40,250 nucleotides of DNA from Magnetococcus sp. PR-3 (lineage in GTDB: Bacteria > Pseudomonadota > Magnetococcia > Magnetococcales > Magnetococcaceae): assembly GCF_036689865.1 (NCBI RefSeq), contig NZ_JBAHUQ010000044.1, positions 1 through 40,250 on the forward strand. The letters are read 5' to 3'. Each line of letters starts with the position of its first letter. Position 1 is the first letter of the stretch. The position numbers and the translations under genes were made by a program. The notes under the pieces are model-generated. The model was not told the origin of the DNA and did not search any database. It worked only from the letters and a program-made list of their open reading frames with translations. Positions 23,169-32,246 of the stretch are shown piece by piece.

Positions 23169-23191
23169 CAAGTAACCGGAGAGGCTACTTG
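23169..23191 (+). promoter_or_regulatory. Hairpin presenting the ribosome site of the next gene
   Basis: CAAGTA (23169-23174) pairs with TACTTG (23186-23191). The 11-base loop holds the likely ribosome site GGAGAGG, and the ATG follows two bases after the stem. Such a fold could limit ribosome access. The 6-bp stem is short, so this is tentative. Confidence 0.4.
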
Positions 23192-23192
23192 T

Positions 23193-23549
23193 ATGCCAAC
23201 AACCCCACTACGGGGTTACCCAAGCGGTCTCTCGACGGGAAATGGGGAAAGGGCCATGACCAATGCAATTGATCTTCATGGCGCCCGGGTCTACAACCGT
23301 TTAAGCCGTCCCGCAGCGCCACCTCAACACCGAGCCAACCCAACGTCGGATACCCGACAGGATGGGGGGACCGGAGTGAACAGGGACCATATTACCCTGT
23401 CATCCAATACCGCACGCGTTACCGATGCGATTGATGACTTGGTAGAGGATACGTTAGACAATATGCCTGGTAGCTGGAACGCCCGTATTGAGCGTGAAGC
23501 ACTGGAGCAGAGCATGATTTCACTTCGATTAGGCACCCTATACGCCTAG
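23193..23549 (+). CDS. Hypothetical protein with acidic helical C-terminus
   Basis: The 118-residue product has a polar, Pro- and Arg-rich N-terminal half that looks disordered, and an acidic helical C-terminal half (AIDDLVEDTLDNMPGSWNARIEREALEQSM). The segment DHITLSSNTARV is loosely like the D-x-V-x-LS motif of FlgM anti-sigma factors, but the rest does not fit and no flagellar gene is near. GGAGAGG upstream supports the ATG at 23193, although ATG at 23256 (MTNAID) with GGGAAAGGG upstream is a good alternative, giving 97 residues. A clear terminator follows. Confidence 0.6.
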   Translation: MPTTPLRGYPSGLSTGNGERAMTNAIDLHGARVYNRLSRPAAPPQHRANPTSDTRQDGGTGVNRDHITLSSNTARVTDAIDDLVEDTLDNMPGSWNARIEREALEQSMISLRLGTLYA

Positions 23550-23562
23550 TTGTTGATATAAC

Positions 23563-23594
23563 AAAAAAACCGGCCTAGTTGGCCGGTTTTTTTT
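23563..23594 (+). terminator. Bidirectional intrinsic terminator
   Basis: AACCGGCC and GGCCGGTT form a GC-rich stem around a short loop (TAGTT), flanked by A-run (23563-23569) and T-run (23587-23594). It serves the plus-strand gene before it and the convergent ihfA gene. Confidence 0.9.
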
Positions 23595-23632
23595 ATGTCC
23601 ACGGTATAATGCCGGGCAATCAACAGTCTGTT

Positions 23633-23923
23633 TTAGCCCTTACCGTTATTCACCCTGTTTAGCAGGATCTGGCTGGCTTTGAAGGTCACCACACGACGGG
23701 CAGAAATCTCCACCTCTTCACCAGTTTTGGGGTTACGACCCTGACGGGGGTTCTTCTCCCGCATGGTGAAATTACCAAATCCGGAAATCTTAACCGGATC
23801 ACCACTTTCCAGTTGGTTACGAATGAGTTCGAAAACCGATTCCACAATGTCAGCCGACTCTTTTTTAGAAAGTCCAAGCCGTTGATACACTGTCTGCACG
23901 ATATCCGCTTTGGTCATGGTCAC
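23633..23923 (-). CDS. ihfA: Integration host factor subunit alpha
   Basis: IHF-alpha pairs with IHF-beta to bend DNA at specific sites and is used in transcription, replication and site-specific recombination. The 96-residue product has the family sequence: TKADIVQTVYQRLGLSKKES, VKISGFGNFTMREKNPRQGRNPKTGEEV with the DNA-intercalating Pro in NPRQGRNPKT, then RRVVTFKASQILLNRV. I choose the GTG at 23923, because GGGGAG lies seven bases upstream and the product then begins (V/M)-T-M-T-K-A-D, matching the usual M-A-L-T-K-A-D start; ATG at 23917 is the alternative. It stands alone, without pheT or a MerR gene beside it. IHF is often a cofactor of phage-type integrases like the one in the element. 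Confidence 0.93.
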   Translation of the reverse strand: MTMTKADIVQTVYQRLGLSKKESADIVESVFELIRNQLESGDPVKISGFGNFTMREKNPRQGRNPKTGEEVEISARRVVTFKASQILLNRVNNGKG

Positions 23924-24521
23924 AGTAAAATCTCCCCGTGGTTTTTTTATTGAGTTCACCTATCGACCGTCCAGCTCGGCAAAGGTTCAAAAGAAAAAGC
24001 AACCTTAGCATACTAAGTAACGGAATGTACCGAAAGTTAACCACCAAACGGAACACTCTGTAAGTTGCTGACGCCCATTATACCGCTTTCCCATCGCTTT
24101 ATCACGGGAAAAAGGCTTTTTATACCAACGTGTTCCAGTCATATATCCATTACATAACAGCACTAAATCTTTAAAAACTCAAATCCACCAATAACACAAA
24201 ATAAAGCACTATTACAACAACATACAAACACAACCACCATATCATCAAACTGGTAATCAACCTGAACAATATGTCTATTTTCAAGTCCTAATCAGGATCT
24301 TTTTTTTTGAATTTGGAGTTTTTTTATCTGTAAGCCACGCTGTATAGCACACCTGACCCAACAATACCAGCCAACCGTTACCTTTTGTCACAGCACCTAT
24401 ATAAACAAATGAAAATGATTGGTATTTTTCTCGTTTTGCATTGATATGACGGGGTGTGGTAGTTTGGGCCGCATAGACATGATCATCTGCACCCTATAGA
24501 TGGACCAATTGAGGAGGCACA
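23924..24521. other. AT-rich divergent intergenic region
   Basis: About 600 bases between divergent ihfA and hemL, clearly AT-rich with long A and T runs (for example 24300-24327). No gene is supported. It contains the Fur-box-like sequence at 24411-24430 and presumably the promoters of both genes. Confidence 0.6.
24411..24430 (+). promoter_or_regulatory. Possible Fur-box upstream of hemL
   Basis: The sequence begins GAAAATGATT and ends TATTTTTC, an imperfect palindrome similar to the Fur consensus. A weak promoter follows (TTGCAT at 24436, TAGTTT at 24460). Iron control of heme synthesis would make sense, but the match is partial. Confidence 0.35.
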
Positions 24522-25802
24522 ATGAGTCGTTCCGAAAGCCTATTCCAACAGGCAGCTGGGTTGATTCCCGGAGGGGTTAACAGTCCAGTACGGGCGTTTA
24601 AATCGGTCGGTGGTTTCCCCCGCTTTATCCGTGAGGCCTCTGGTGCCACGGTTACCGATGAAGATGGAAAAACCTACATCGACTATGTCGGTTCCTGGGG
24701 CCCCATGATTTTGGGTCATGCCCCCCAAAAAGTGGTCGCTGCAGTACAACGTGCTGCGGCCAATGGCTGCTCCTATGGCGCTCCCACCCAGAGTGAAATT
24801 TTACTGGCTGAGAAGGTCATTGAACTGGTCCCATCTATTGAGATGGTCCGACTGGTCAACTCTGGTACCGAGGCTACCATGAGCGCCCTGCGCTTAGCCC
24901 GTGCGGCAACAGGTCGTGATGCCATCTTAAAGTTTGATGGGTGTTACCATGGCCATGCGGACAGCCTGTTGGTTGCAGCCGGTTCCGGTGCTGCGACCTT
25001 TGGCACCCCCTCCTCCCCAGGTGTGACCCGTGGTACGGCCAAGGATACCTTGACCGTACCCTTTAACGACATGGCTGCGGTTGAGGCCTGCTTTGCCCAG
25101 CATCCTGAAGGGATCGCTGCGGTTATCGTGGAGCCTGTTGCGGGTAACATGGGCTGTGTTCTGGCTAAGCCCGGCTTTCTACAAGGTTTACGGGACATCT
25201 GCACCAAATATGGCACCGTGCTGATTTTTGATGAGGTGATGACCGGTTTCCGTGTGGATCTAAGCTGTGCCCAAGGCCTTTACGACATCAAACCTGATCT
25301 GACCTGTCTGGGTAAGGTAATCGGGGGGGGACTGCCCGTCGGTGCCTACGGTGGTAAAGCTGAGCTGATGAACCAGATCTCACCTGCAGGCCCAGTGTAT
25401 CAGGCTGGTACGCTGTCAGGTAATCCTCTGGCTACAGCCGCTGGCTTGGCTACCCTAGAAGCCATTAGTGAGCCCGGTTTTTACCAGACCCTTACCAGCC
25501 GCACCCAACGCTTGACCGATGGTATTGGCAAAGTACTGGATGAAGCGGGTATTCCCCATGTCAGCTACCATGTAGGCTCTATGTTTGGCCTGTTCTTTAC
25601 CGAAGCAGATGAGGTGATGAACGTGGTGGATGCCACCCATACCAACCATGACCGCTTCAAGGATTGGTTCCACGGTATGCTGAATGAGGGTGTCTACTTC
25701 GCCCCCAGCGGCTATGAGGCTGGCTTTGTCTCCATTGCCCACGATGAAGCGATCATCGATCAAACCATTGAGATCGCACGTAAGGTGGCCAAAACACTGT
25801 AA
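24522..25802 (+). CDS. hemL: Glutamate-1-semialdehyde 2,1-aminomutase
   Basis: HemL converts glutamate-1-semialdehyde to 5-aminolevulinate, the last step of the C5 route into heme. The 426-residue product has the family hallmarks: [17 protein letters not shown] at the N-terminus, [32 protein letters not shown], the cofactor Asp in [11 protein letters not shown], and the PLP-binding Lys265 in [23 protein letters not shown] lies six bases before the ATG. Use of the C5 pathway would set this organism apart from most Alphaproteobacteria, which use HemA-type ALA synthase. A strong terminator follows. Confidence 0.98.
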   Translation: MSRSESLFQQAAGLIPGGVNSPVRAFKSVGGFPRFIREASGATVTDEDGKTYIDYVGSWGPMILGHAPQKVVAAVQRAAANGCSYGAPTQSEILLAEKVIELVPSIEMVRLVNSGTEATMSALRLARAATGRDAILKFDGCYHGHADSLLVAAGSGAATFGTPSSPGVTRGTAKDTLTVPFNDMAAVEACFAQHPEGIAAVIVEPVAGNMGCVLAKPGFLQGLRDICTKYGTVLIFDEVMTGFRVDLSCAQGLYDIKPDLTCLGKVIGGGLPVGAYGGKAELMNQISPAGPVYQAGTLSGNPLATAAGLATLEAISEPGFYQTLTSRTQRLTDGIGKVLDEAGIPHVSYHVGSMFGLFFTEADEVMNVVDATHTNHDRFKDWFHGMLNEGVYFAPSGYEAGFVSIAHDEAIIDQTIEIARKVAKTL

Positions 25803-25823
25803 AGCACCGCCACCCATTGCACC

Positions 25824-25864
25824 AAAAAAGCCAGGGTAATCGAATCGATCACCCTGGCTTTTTT
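25824..25864 (+). terminator. Bidirectional terminator between hemL and priA
   Basis: GCCAGGGT pairs with ACCCTGGC around a 13-base loop, flanked by six A (25824-25829) and six T (25859-25864). The genes are convergent here, and the structure works on both strands. Confidence 0.9.
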
Positions 25865-25897
25865 GTGTTCAGATCATCCATTTATCCCAACATACGC

Positions 25898-28114
25898 TTA
25901 AACAAAGGCATAGGGGTCCATATCTACATCAATGCGGATCTTACGGCCGGCCATGGGTTGGGCGATATGTCGCAGATGTTTCACCATGGTATGCACCCCT
26001 TGCACGGAGTCAGCCTTAATCATCAACTGCCAACGAAAACGGTTACGCAGCTTAAACAGGGGAGCAGGCGCAGGCCCTAAAACCATCACCCCCTCCTGAG
26101 CCGGGATCAAACGTCTTAGCTCGGTGATGAACGCCCCCCCTTCTTGTAGATTAGGGGTCGAAAAACGCAAGACCGCCATCCGCTTAAAAGGGGGATACCC
26201 AACCAGATGGCGAAAACCAAACTCGGCATCGGCAAAGCGGTCACTGTCATGGTTCTGCGCCGCCTCGACCGCATAGTGGCCAGGATCAAAGGTCTGTACA
26301 TAGACCCGCCCAACCTCCTCTTCCCGCCCCGCCCGCCCTGCAACCTGGGTAATAAGCTGAAACGTCCGCTCTGCAGCGCGGAAATCTGGCATCGACAAGG
26401 TTGTTTCCGCCAACACAACGCCCACCAGGGTTAACCGGGGGAAGTGGTGCCCCTTAGCCACCATTTGGGTCCCGACAAGAATATCAATCTCCCCATCCCG
26501 AAACTGAGTGAGGATCTCCTGCATGGCCCCCACCTTGGCCACAGAGTCCCGATCCAATCGTGCGACCCTAGCTTCGGGAAAACAGTTCTCCACTTCCAGT
26601 TGCAACCGTTCAGTGCCTGGACCAAATTTTACCAACCCAATCTGATGACAGCTGGGGCATAGATCCGGCACCCCCTGCACATGATCACAGTAGTGGCAAA
26701 CCAGTTTAGACTCTTTTTTATGTAGGGTCAGCGCCACCGAACAGTTGGGGCAACTGACCGTTATACCGCATAGATTACAGAGAATAGCTGGCGCAAACCC
26801 CCGCCTGTTAAGAAACAACAAGGACTGTTTGCCCGCCGCCAACACCCCCGCCATGGCATCCCGCAAAGGGTGGCTGAGCAAGGTACCAAACGGCAGCCCT
26901 TCCATGGTTTTTTTGTCGGAAAGGTTGATCACCTCTACCGGCGGCATGGCAACACCGGTGGCCCGCTCCGTCAGTCTTAAATGGTGGTATTTTCCCTGCT
27001 GGGCATTATGCAGGGTCTCCATAGAGGGTGTGGCACTCCCCAGTACCAACGTCGCTTTATTCAGACGTGCCCGTACCACGGCCATATCACGGGCATTATA
27101 GGGCACCCCCTCCTCCTGCTTATAGGAGCCCTCGTGCTCCTCATCCACCACGATCAGACCTAAATCTTTAAAAGGCGCAAACAACGCGCTCCGAGCACCA
27201 ATCACCACTCTGGCCTCTCCAGTCTTGGCCCGGTGCCAATCCCGGTAACGACGGGCTGAGGTCAGCTCCGAGTGAAAAACCGCCAGGTTTTCATGAAACC
27301 GCACCTCATAACGTTGGATAAGCTGAGGTGTCAACGCAATTTCCGGAACCAGCAAGAGCGCTTGCCGACCCTGAGCCAAACACTGTTCAACCGCTCGAAA
27401 GTAGACCTCTGTCTTCCCGGAGCCTGTCACCCCTTCCAGCAAAAATGGCGTAAAAGTGTGGCCACGCAGCGCTGCCTCCAACGCCTGCACACTCTCCTGC
27501 TGCTCCCAGGTTAACTCTGGGGCGGCCTGCATGGTCTCTTTAACCGCCGCTTCCTCCGCCTCAACGGCACGGTGGCGGGCGTTCCAGTTCTGTTCAGTGG
27601 TGATATACCCCCCAAGCTCCAACTGCTTTAAACGGCGGCTCAGGCCTCTGCGGCCATGGTGACGCTCAAGGGTCTCTTCTGTCAGGCCATTTTTACGTTT
27701 GCGTAGGGAGGTACAGATGGCTTGTAGCGGTTCTGGCTCTGTGGACAGTTGGTCCACATCAGCATCGCTATTCCAATGGATGCGCTGTTTACGGTCGTAA
27801 CGTAAATGCCCAGGCAGGGCTGCTGTAATGACCGCACCAGCAGGCTGATGGTAATAGCGGATCATCCAATCCAACAGTTGGCGCAACTCCTCATCCAACA
27901 GAGATTCGTCGGTCAGAACCTCTTCAACCTCTTTGAGCTCACCTTTATTCCATTGGGGTTCGGTACTGCGGGCCCACACCATACCGGTACGCAAGGATCG
28001 CCCAACAGGCACCAAAACCAGATGCCCAGGATGGCAGATCTCCGCCAGTTCAGCAGGAATTTTGTAAGAAAAGGAGGCGTCGCGTGCGCCGGTGAGTGCG
28101 ACCAGGGCGTACAT
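25898..28114 (-). CDS. priA: Primosomal protein N' (PriA helicase)
   Basis: PriA is the 3'-5' helicase that restarts stalled replication forks by reloading DnaB. The 738-residue product has an N-terminal 3'-DNA-binding region, Walker A GVTGSGKT (228-235), the DEEH box (324-327), LGSATPS motif III and the zinc-binding insert with eight Cys (446, 449, 455, 458, 473, 476, 486, 489). Motif VI is seen as ITQVAGRAGR. The ATG at 28114 is preferred for GGGAG five bases upstream; an ATG at 28126 lacks a site. The length is normal. A GFA-family gene lies upstream on the same strand about 70 bases away. Confidence 0.98.
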   Translation of the reverse strand: MYALVALTGARDASFSYKIPAELAEICHPGHLVLVPVGRSLRTGMVWARSTEPQWNKGELKEVEEVLTDESLLDEELRQLLDWMIRYYHQPAGAVITAALPGHLRYDRKQRIHWNSDADVDQLSTEPEPLQAICTSLRKRKNGLTEETLERHHGRRGLSRRLKQLELGGYITTEQNWNARHRAVEAEEAAVKETMQAAPELTWEQQESVQALEAALRGHTFTPFLLEGVTGSGKTEVYFRAVEQCLAQGRQALLLVPEIALTPQLIQRYEVRFHENLAVFHSELTSARRYRDWHRAKTGEARVVIGARSALFAPFKDLGLIVVDEEHEGSYKQEEGVPYNARDMAVVRARLNKATLVLGSATPSMETLHNAQQGKYHHLRLTERATGVAMPPVEVINLSDKKTMEGLPFGTLLSHPLRDAMAGVLAAGKQSLLFLNRRGFAPAILCNLCGITVSCPNCSVALTLHKKESKLVCHYCDHVQGVPDLCPSCHQIGLVKFGPGTERLQLEVENCFPEARVARLDRDSVAKVGAMQEILTQFRDGEIDILVGTQMVAKGHHFPRLTLVGVVLAETTLSMPDFRAAERTFQLITQVAGRAGREEEVGRVYVQTFDPGHYAVEAAQNHDSDRFADAEFGFRHLVGYPPFKRMAVLRFSTPNLQEGGAFITELRRLIPAQEGVMVLGPAPAPLFKLRNRFRWQLMIKADSVQGVHTMVKHLRHIAQPMAGRKIRIDVDMDPYAFV

Positions 28115-28184
28115 GGATACTCCCATGGGGTGCGGTTTACAAGAAGGGTGTCAGGACCGGTTATAGCCTATAAACTGGGGCCTT

Positions 28185-28583
28185 TTATTCGGGTGGTGCC
28201 TCATCATACTGGGGCACCCCTTCACCAATGGTTTCCCACTGGGCTTTAGATCCCACATAAATGTGCCGCTGGAGCTCAATCTCTGCATCCTCATCCAGGC
28301 AGCCTAAGGCCACCCCGTGGATCTGACCAGCAACAACCCCACACAACATAGAACCGCAGACGCGGCAAAACTGCTTGCCAGCGCCATGGGCCCCCACATA
28401 GGTGGTGAGCAGATCCTCGCCCGAGGTCCAAGAGAACTGGTCAGGTTGGACCAAGGCATACGCCGAAGCTTGCGCACTAAACGCTTTTCGACACCGTGAA
28501 CAGTGGCAGGACCGGGCGTCAAAAACGGTACCATCAATACGGTAGCTTACCGCCCCACAAAAACAGCGCCCGGTCATCGCCAT
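28185..28583 (-). CDS. GFA/CENP-V family zinc protein
   Basis: The 132-residue product belongs to the glutathione-dependent formaldehyde-activating (GFA) fold family. Zinc-ligand Cys clusters are visible: CFC (Cys7, Cys9), CHCSRC (Cys26, Cys28, Cys31) and FCRVCG in the middle. The founding member was proposed to speed S-hydroxymethyl-glutathione formation, but most family members have no proven activity. So only the fold is assigned here. A GGGTAGGG purine stretch precedes the ATG at 28583; a second ATG at 28577 is possible. It sits between priA and an aminotransferase gene, with a terminator upstream, so it likely has its own promoter and may run into priA. Confidence 0.88.
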   Translation of the reverse strand: MAMTGRCFCGAVSYRIDGTVFDARSCHCSRCRKAFSAQASAYALVQPDQFSWTSGEDLLTTYVGAHGAGKQFCRVCGSMLCGVVAGQIHGVALGCLDEDAEIELQRHIYVGSKAQWETIGEGVPQYDEAPPE

Positions 28584-28599
28584 ATCCCTACCCTTTAGG

Positions 28600-28646
28600 A
28601 AAAACCCAGGCTTTAAGGAAACATCAATGCTTCCTCAAAGCCTGGG
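28600..28646 (-). terminator. Intrinsic terminator after the aminotransferase gene
   Basis: CCCAGGCTTT (28605-28614) pairs with AAAGCCTGGG (28637-28646), and AAGGAA extends the stem inward. On the minus strand it ends in five T (28600-28604), about 20 bases after the stop codon. Confidence 0.88.
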
Positions 28647-28663
28647 GGTCTCATCCAACAGGC

Positions 28664-29770
28664 TTAAGCTTTAACCGCTTTAATCAGGTTCTCAATCACT
28701 ATGTCCTGATCCGCTTCACTCAGGAAGGGATGCATCGGCAGACTCATCACCTCTGCAGCAGCCTGCTCGGCAACAGGGAAGGAGGGGTCAGGCTCACCAT
28801 TTTTGGCACGGATCTCCTTAAAGACCGGCTGAAAAGGCAGAGGAATGGGGTAGTGCACCGCTGTGGGCACCCCATTATCACGCAGCGTCTGCTGTACGGC
28901 ATCACGGTTGGCCACCCGCACCGTGAACTGGGCAAAGACACTGATGTTGCCCTCTCGGATCACCGGTGTCTGCACATGATCCTTTAGACCATCAATATAG
29001 CGGTGCGCAATGCGCTGACGGGCATCAATCTCATCTTGGAAGTGGGGAAGTTTGGCCCCCAGAACAGCGGCTTGTATGGAGTCCAAACGACCATTAATCC
29101 CCAAAAAGGCGTGCTGGTAACGTACCGACTGGCCATGATCTTTAACCTGACGAACCTTCTTAGCCAGATCATCATTATCGGTAAAGACCATACCCCCATC
29201 CCCAAAACAGCCCAACGGCTTAGCCGGGAAAAAGGAGACGGCAGAGGCATCCGTCAAAGCACAGGAGCGCTTACCGCGGTAGCTGGCACCCAGAGATTGG
29301 CAGGCATCTTCCAGAACAGGAATGCCATGCTTCTCACCAATGGCATTCAGCACATCATAATCGGCACACTGGCCATACAGGGAGACCGGTAGAATAAGCT
29401 TGGTGTTGGGTGTAATGGCCGCTTCAACCTTAACCGGGTCAATGTTAAAGGTATCGGGCTCCACATCCACAAAAACAGGCTTGGCCCCAACCATACCAAT
29501 CACCTCTGCGGTGGCGATAAAGGTAAAGGCTGTGGTGATCACCTCATCCCCAGGGCCAATATCCCAGGCCATAAGTAAGGCCAACAGGGCATCGGTACCC
29601 GAAGAGACGCCAATCCCATGCTTGGCACCCACAAATGCGGCAAGATCCCGCTCCAGGTCACCAATCCAGGGACCATTGATAAAGCGCACCGTCTCCACCA
29701 CATCCTTCATGGCGGCATCGATCTCTGCCTGATAGGCGTGATACTGGGTCTTCAGGTCAATAAACTGCAT
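28664..29770 (-). CDS. DegT/DnrJ/EryC1/StrS sugar aminotransferase
   Basis: This PLP enzyme would aminate a nucleotide-linked keto sugar used in surface glycan synthesis. From the ATG at 29770 the product is 368 residues and begins MQFIDLKTQYHAYQAEIDAAM, like WbpE- and related aminotransferases. Other signs are GVSSGTDALLALLMAWDIGPGDEVIT, the cofactor Asp in VLEDACQSLGASY, and the PLP Lys in SFFPAKPLGCFGDGG. GGAG lies about nine bases upstream; the frame is open up to 29917 but that part is unlike the family. No other glycan genes flank it, so the substrate cannot be named. Close similarity to WbpE would suggest a UDP-hexuronate substrate. Confidence 0.92.
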   Translation of the reverse strand: MQFIDLKTQYHAYQAEIDAAMKDVVETVRFINGPWIGDLERDLAAFVGAKHGIGVSSGTDALLALLMAWDIGPGDEVITTAFTFIATAEVIGMVGAKPVFVDVEPDTFNIDPVKVEAAITPNTKLILPVSLYGQCADYDVLNAIGEKHGIPVLEDACQSLGASYRGKRSCALTDASAVSFFPAKPLGCFGDGGMVFTDNDDLAKKVRQVKDHGQSVRYQHAFLGINGRLDSIQAAVLGAKLPHFQDEIDARQRIAHRYIDGLKDHVQTPVIREGNISVFAQFTVRVANRDAVQQTLRDNGVPTAVHYPIPLPFQPVFKEIRAKNGEPDPSFPVAEQAAAEVMSLPMHPFLSEADQDIVIENLIKAVKA

Positions 29771-29983
29771 GGAACCGGCTCCAACATGGCGTAAAAGTTT
29801 GTTAAGAAGATGAGCTTTTAAAGTAAGCCCGATATCAACCACATGAGAAGATCCACACCCATCCATACTACAGATGGAACCATTGCAGATTCCCAATTCC
29901 CCACTCACTTCAACCACCGTGTCAGCTGCTCACATCATCTATGACTGTTCCACACCAGCACAGACCTGTTTTAACGAACAACG

Positions 29984-30000
29984 GACCACCTATGGTGGTC
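29984..30000 (-). promoter_or_regulatory. Small hairpin downstream of dapF
   Basis: GACCACC (29984-29990) pairs with GGTGGTC (29994-30000) around three bases. The run after it on the minus strand (CGTTGTTCGTT) is only moderately T-rich, so it is at best a weak terminator of the lysA-dapF transcript. Confidence 0.4.
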
Positions 30001-30028
30001 ATCCTGACCTCCAAAATACTCAAAAAAA

Positions 30029-30865
30029 CTACAGCTCGACCACCAGTTCACCCCGGAAAACCTCCGTGGCAGGCCCAGTCATCATCACTCGGTCACTCTC
30101 CAGCCAGGTGATCTGTAGTTCTCCCCCATCCAGAACCACCGTACACTCACGATCCACCCAACCTTGGCGCATACAGGCGACCGCAGCCGCACACGCACCT
30201 GTGCCACAGGCGGGCGTAATACCTGCCCCACGCTCCCACACCCGCATACGGATCCGGTCCCGGCTTAAGACCTGAACCACCTCAAAATTTATGCGGTTGG
30301 GAAACAGTGCATGATGCTCCACCTGGGGACCGATGGTGGCCAGATCAAAATGTTCAACATCCGCCACACGCACTACCGTATGGGGGTTACCCATGGAAAG
30401 GGCCGTCATCGTGTATGTGGCTCCACCCACCACCACATCCACAGCCACCATTTCATCATCCCGATCCACCGGAATGGTACGGCCCTGCCAATGGGGGCGC
30501 CCCATATCCACCGTAATCGCAGCTTGGGAGTTCACACAGGGGCGGATAACACCAGCCAGGGTCTCTACCGCTAACTCGGAGGCCATCTGCCGATGCTCAC
30601 GCAGGTAAAGCCCCACACAGCGCATGGCATTTCCACACATCTCAGCCTGGGAACCATCGGGGTTATAGATACGCATTTGTGCATCCACCCCCCCCTCACT
30701 GGGTAGTAACTGTACCACCTGATCACACCCAACCCCATGACGGCGATCCGCCCAGAACGCAGCCTCCTGAGCCGTCAGCTCACGGGGGGTATCCATGTGA
30801 TCCAGCACCACAAAATCGTTACCCAAACCATGCATTTTTACAAAGCGTTCAGCCACGGCACTCAA
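30029..30865 (-). CDS. dapF: Diaminopimelate epimerase
   Basis: DapF interconverts LL- and meso-diaminopimelate for lysine and peptidoglycan synthesis. The 278-residue product carries the two catalytic Cys: Cys77 in AEMCGNAMRC and Cys220 in TPACGTGAC. KMHGLGNDFVV at residues 10-20 and SMGNPHTV are further signatures. Its start overlaps the lysA stop by four bases, so the genes are translationally coupled as lysA-dapF. Confidence 0.98.
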   Translation of the reverse strand: MSAVAERFVKMHGLGNDFVVLDHMDTPRELTAQEAAFWADRRHGVGCDQVVQLLPSEGGVDAQMRIYNPDGSQAEMCGNAMRCVGLYLREHRQMASELAVETLAGVIRPCVNSQAAITVDMGRPHWQGRTIPVDRDDEMVAVDVVVGGATYTMTALSMGNPHTVVRVADVEHFDLATIGPQVEHHALFPNRINFEVVQVLSRDRIRMRVWERGAGITPACGTGACAAAVACMRQGWVDRECTVVLDGGELQITWLESDRVMMTGPATEVFRGELVVEL

Positions 30866-32118
30866 TCCTCAAAAAATGATTCATTGGCCAGCAGCTGATC
30901 CACCGTCTCACGTTTACGTACCACAGCAAACTGATCACCGCGGACCATTACCTCAGCCACACGGGGACGTGTATTGTAGTTACTGCTCATGACAAAACCA
31001 TAGGCCCCAGCTGAGCGTACCGCAAGCAGCTCATCCTGGTAGACCTCTGTCAAATAGCGATCCCTGGCAAAAAAGTCACCAGTTTCACAAATGGGGCCTA
31101 CCACATCCACCACCTGCTCTTCCCGGTCAAATTTACGTTGCACGGGGATCACCCCATGGTATGCATCGTAAATGGCGGGACGCAGTAGATCATTCATCCC
31201 GGCATCGGTAATGACAAAGTGGCGCTCTTCCCCTTTTTTAACATACTCCACACGGGTTACCAGCACCCCAGCATTGCCCGCAATCGCCCGTCCAGGCTCC
31301 AGGATAACCGTCACAGGCATACCATCTAACTGCTTCAGCAAAGCGGTTGCCAGATCTGCTGGGCTGGGTGGAGCCTCACCATCCTCATAGGGAATACCCA
31401 ACCCCCCCCCAAGATCCAGATTGCGAATCTCTATGCCATGATCTTTCAACGCATGGATCAGCACCATCACCCGCTTTAGGGCATCCACAAAAGGGGAGAG
31501 CTCGGTCAGCTGGGAACCGATATGACAATCCAGCCCCACCACCTCCACATGACTCATATCCTGCGCTTGTTGGTAAGCCGCGACAGCTTCCTCAAAGGGG
31601 ATACCAAACTTGTTGCGCTTAAGCCCTGTTGAGATGTAAGGGTGGGTCTTAGGGTCGACATCCGGGTTAATACGCAGGGTCACCGGTGCTGCCACATCCA
31701 TGGCCAAAGCCACCTCTTGAATGCGCTGTAGTTCGGGTATGGACTCCACATTAAACATGCGAACACCATAGCTCAGCGCCGCCTGGATCTCCGCATGGCT
31801 CTTACCCACACCGGAAAATACAATACGCTCACCAGGACAACCCACCCGCTGCACCCGCTCCAGCTCACCACCGGAGACAATATCAAAACCAGCCCCCTGC
31901 TTGGCCAATGCATGAAGAACGGCCAGATTACTGTTGGCCTTGACCGAATAACAGATCAGGCTATCACTCCCCGCAAAGGCCTGCTGAAACACCTTAAGAT
32001 GGTGTAACAGGGTGCGCTCGGAGTAGCAGTAAAAAGGGGTACCCACTGAACGGGCAACCTCTTCCAGGTCTACCTCTTCACAGAAAAGCTGGTCATCCTG
32101 ATAGTGAAAATAATCCAT
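30862..32118 (-). CDS. lysA: Diaminopimelate decarboxylase
   Basis: LysA removes CO2 from meso-diaminopimelate to give lysine. The 418-residue product is a fold-type III PLP enzyme: the PLP Lys60 is in ICYSVKANSNLAVL, GGGLGIPY binds phosphate, and CETGDFFARDR supplies the catalytic Cys from the partner subunit. The GYVMSSNY-like segment is present as GFVMSSNYNTRPR. It lies between a tiny lipoprotein gene and dapF, a gene order common in Proteobacteria. Confidence 0.98.
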   Translation of the reverse strand: MDYFHYQDDQLFCEEVDLEEVARSVGTPFYCYSERTLLHHLKVFQQAFAGSDSLICYSVKANSNLAVLHALAKQGAGFDIVSGGELERVQRVGCPGERIVFSGVGKSHAEIQAALSYGVRMFNVESIPELQRIQEVALAMDVAAPVTLRINPDVDPKTHPYISTGLKRNKFGIPFEEAVAAYQQAQDMSHVEVVGLDCHIGSQLTELSPFVDALKRVMVLIHALKDHGIEIRNLDLGGGLGIPYEDGEAPPSPADLATALLKQLDGMPVTVILEPGRAIAGNAGVLVTRVEYVKKGEERHFVITDAGMNDLLRPAIYDAYHGVIPVQRKFDREEQVVDVVGPICETGDFFARDRYLTEVYQDELLAVRSAGAYGFVMSSNYNTRPRVAEVMVRGDQFAVVRKRETVDQLLANESFFED

Positions 32119-32246
32119 AACCTAAAGCCCACTATGGGTTAAACGCCGCCCGATTGTAGCGACGGAATGATCTTTTGAACAGGGAAGGAGATATCCTGCG
32201 CCATATACACAGGTCTGCGTGGAAGAGGCAGATACCGCCAATCGAA

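Noticed and set aside
23193-23549. FlgM-like anti-sigma factor
   Set aside because: Only a short D-x-x-x-LS similarity; the C-terminal sigma-binding helices do not fit and there are no flagellar genes nearby.
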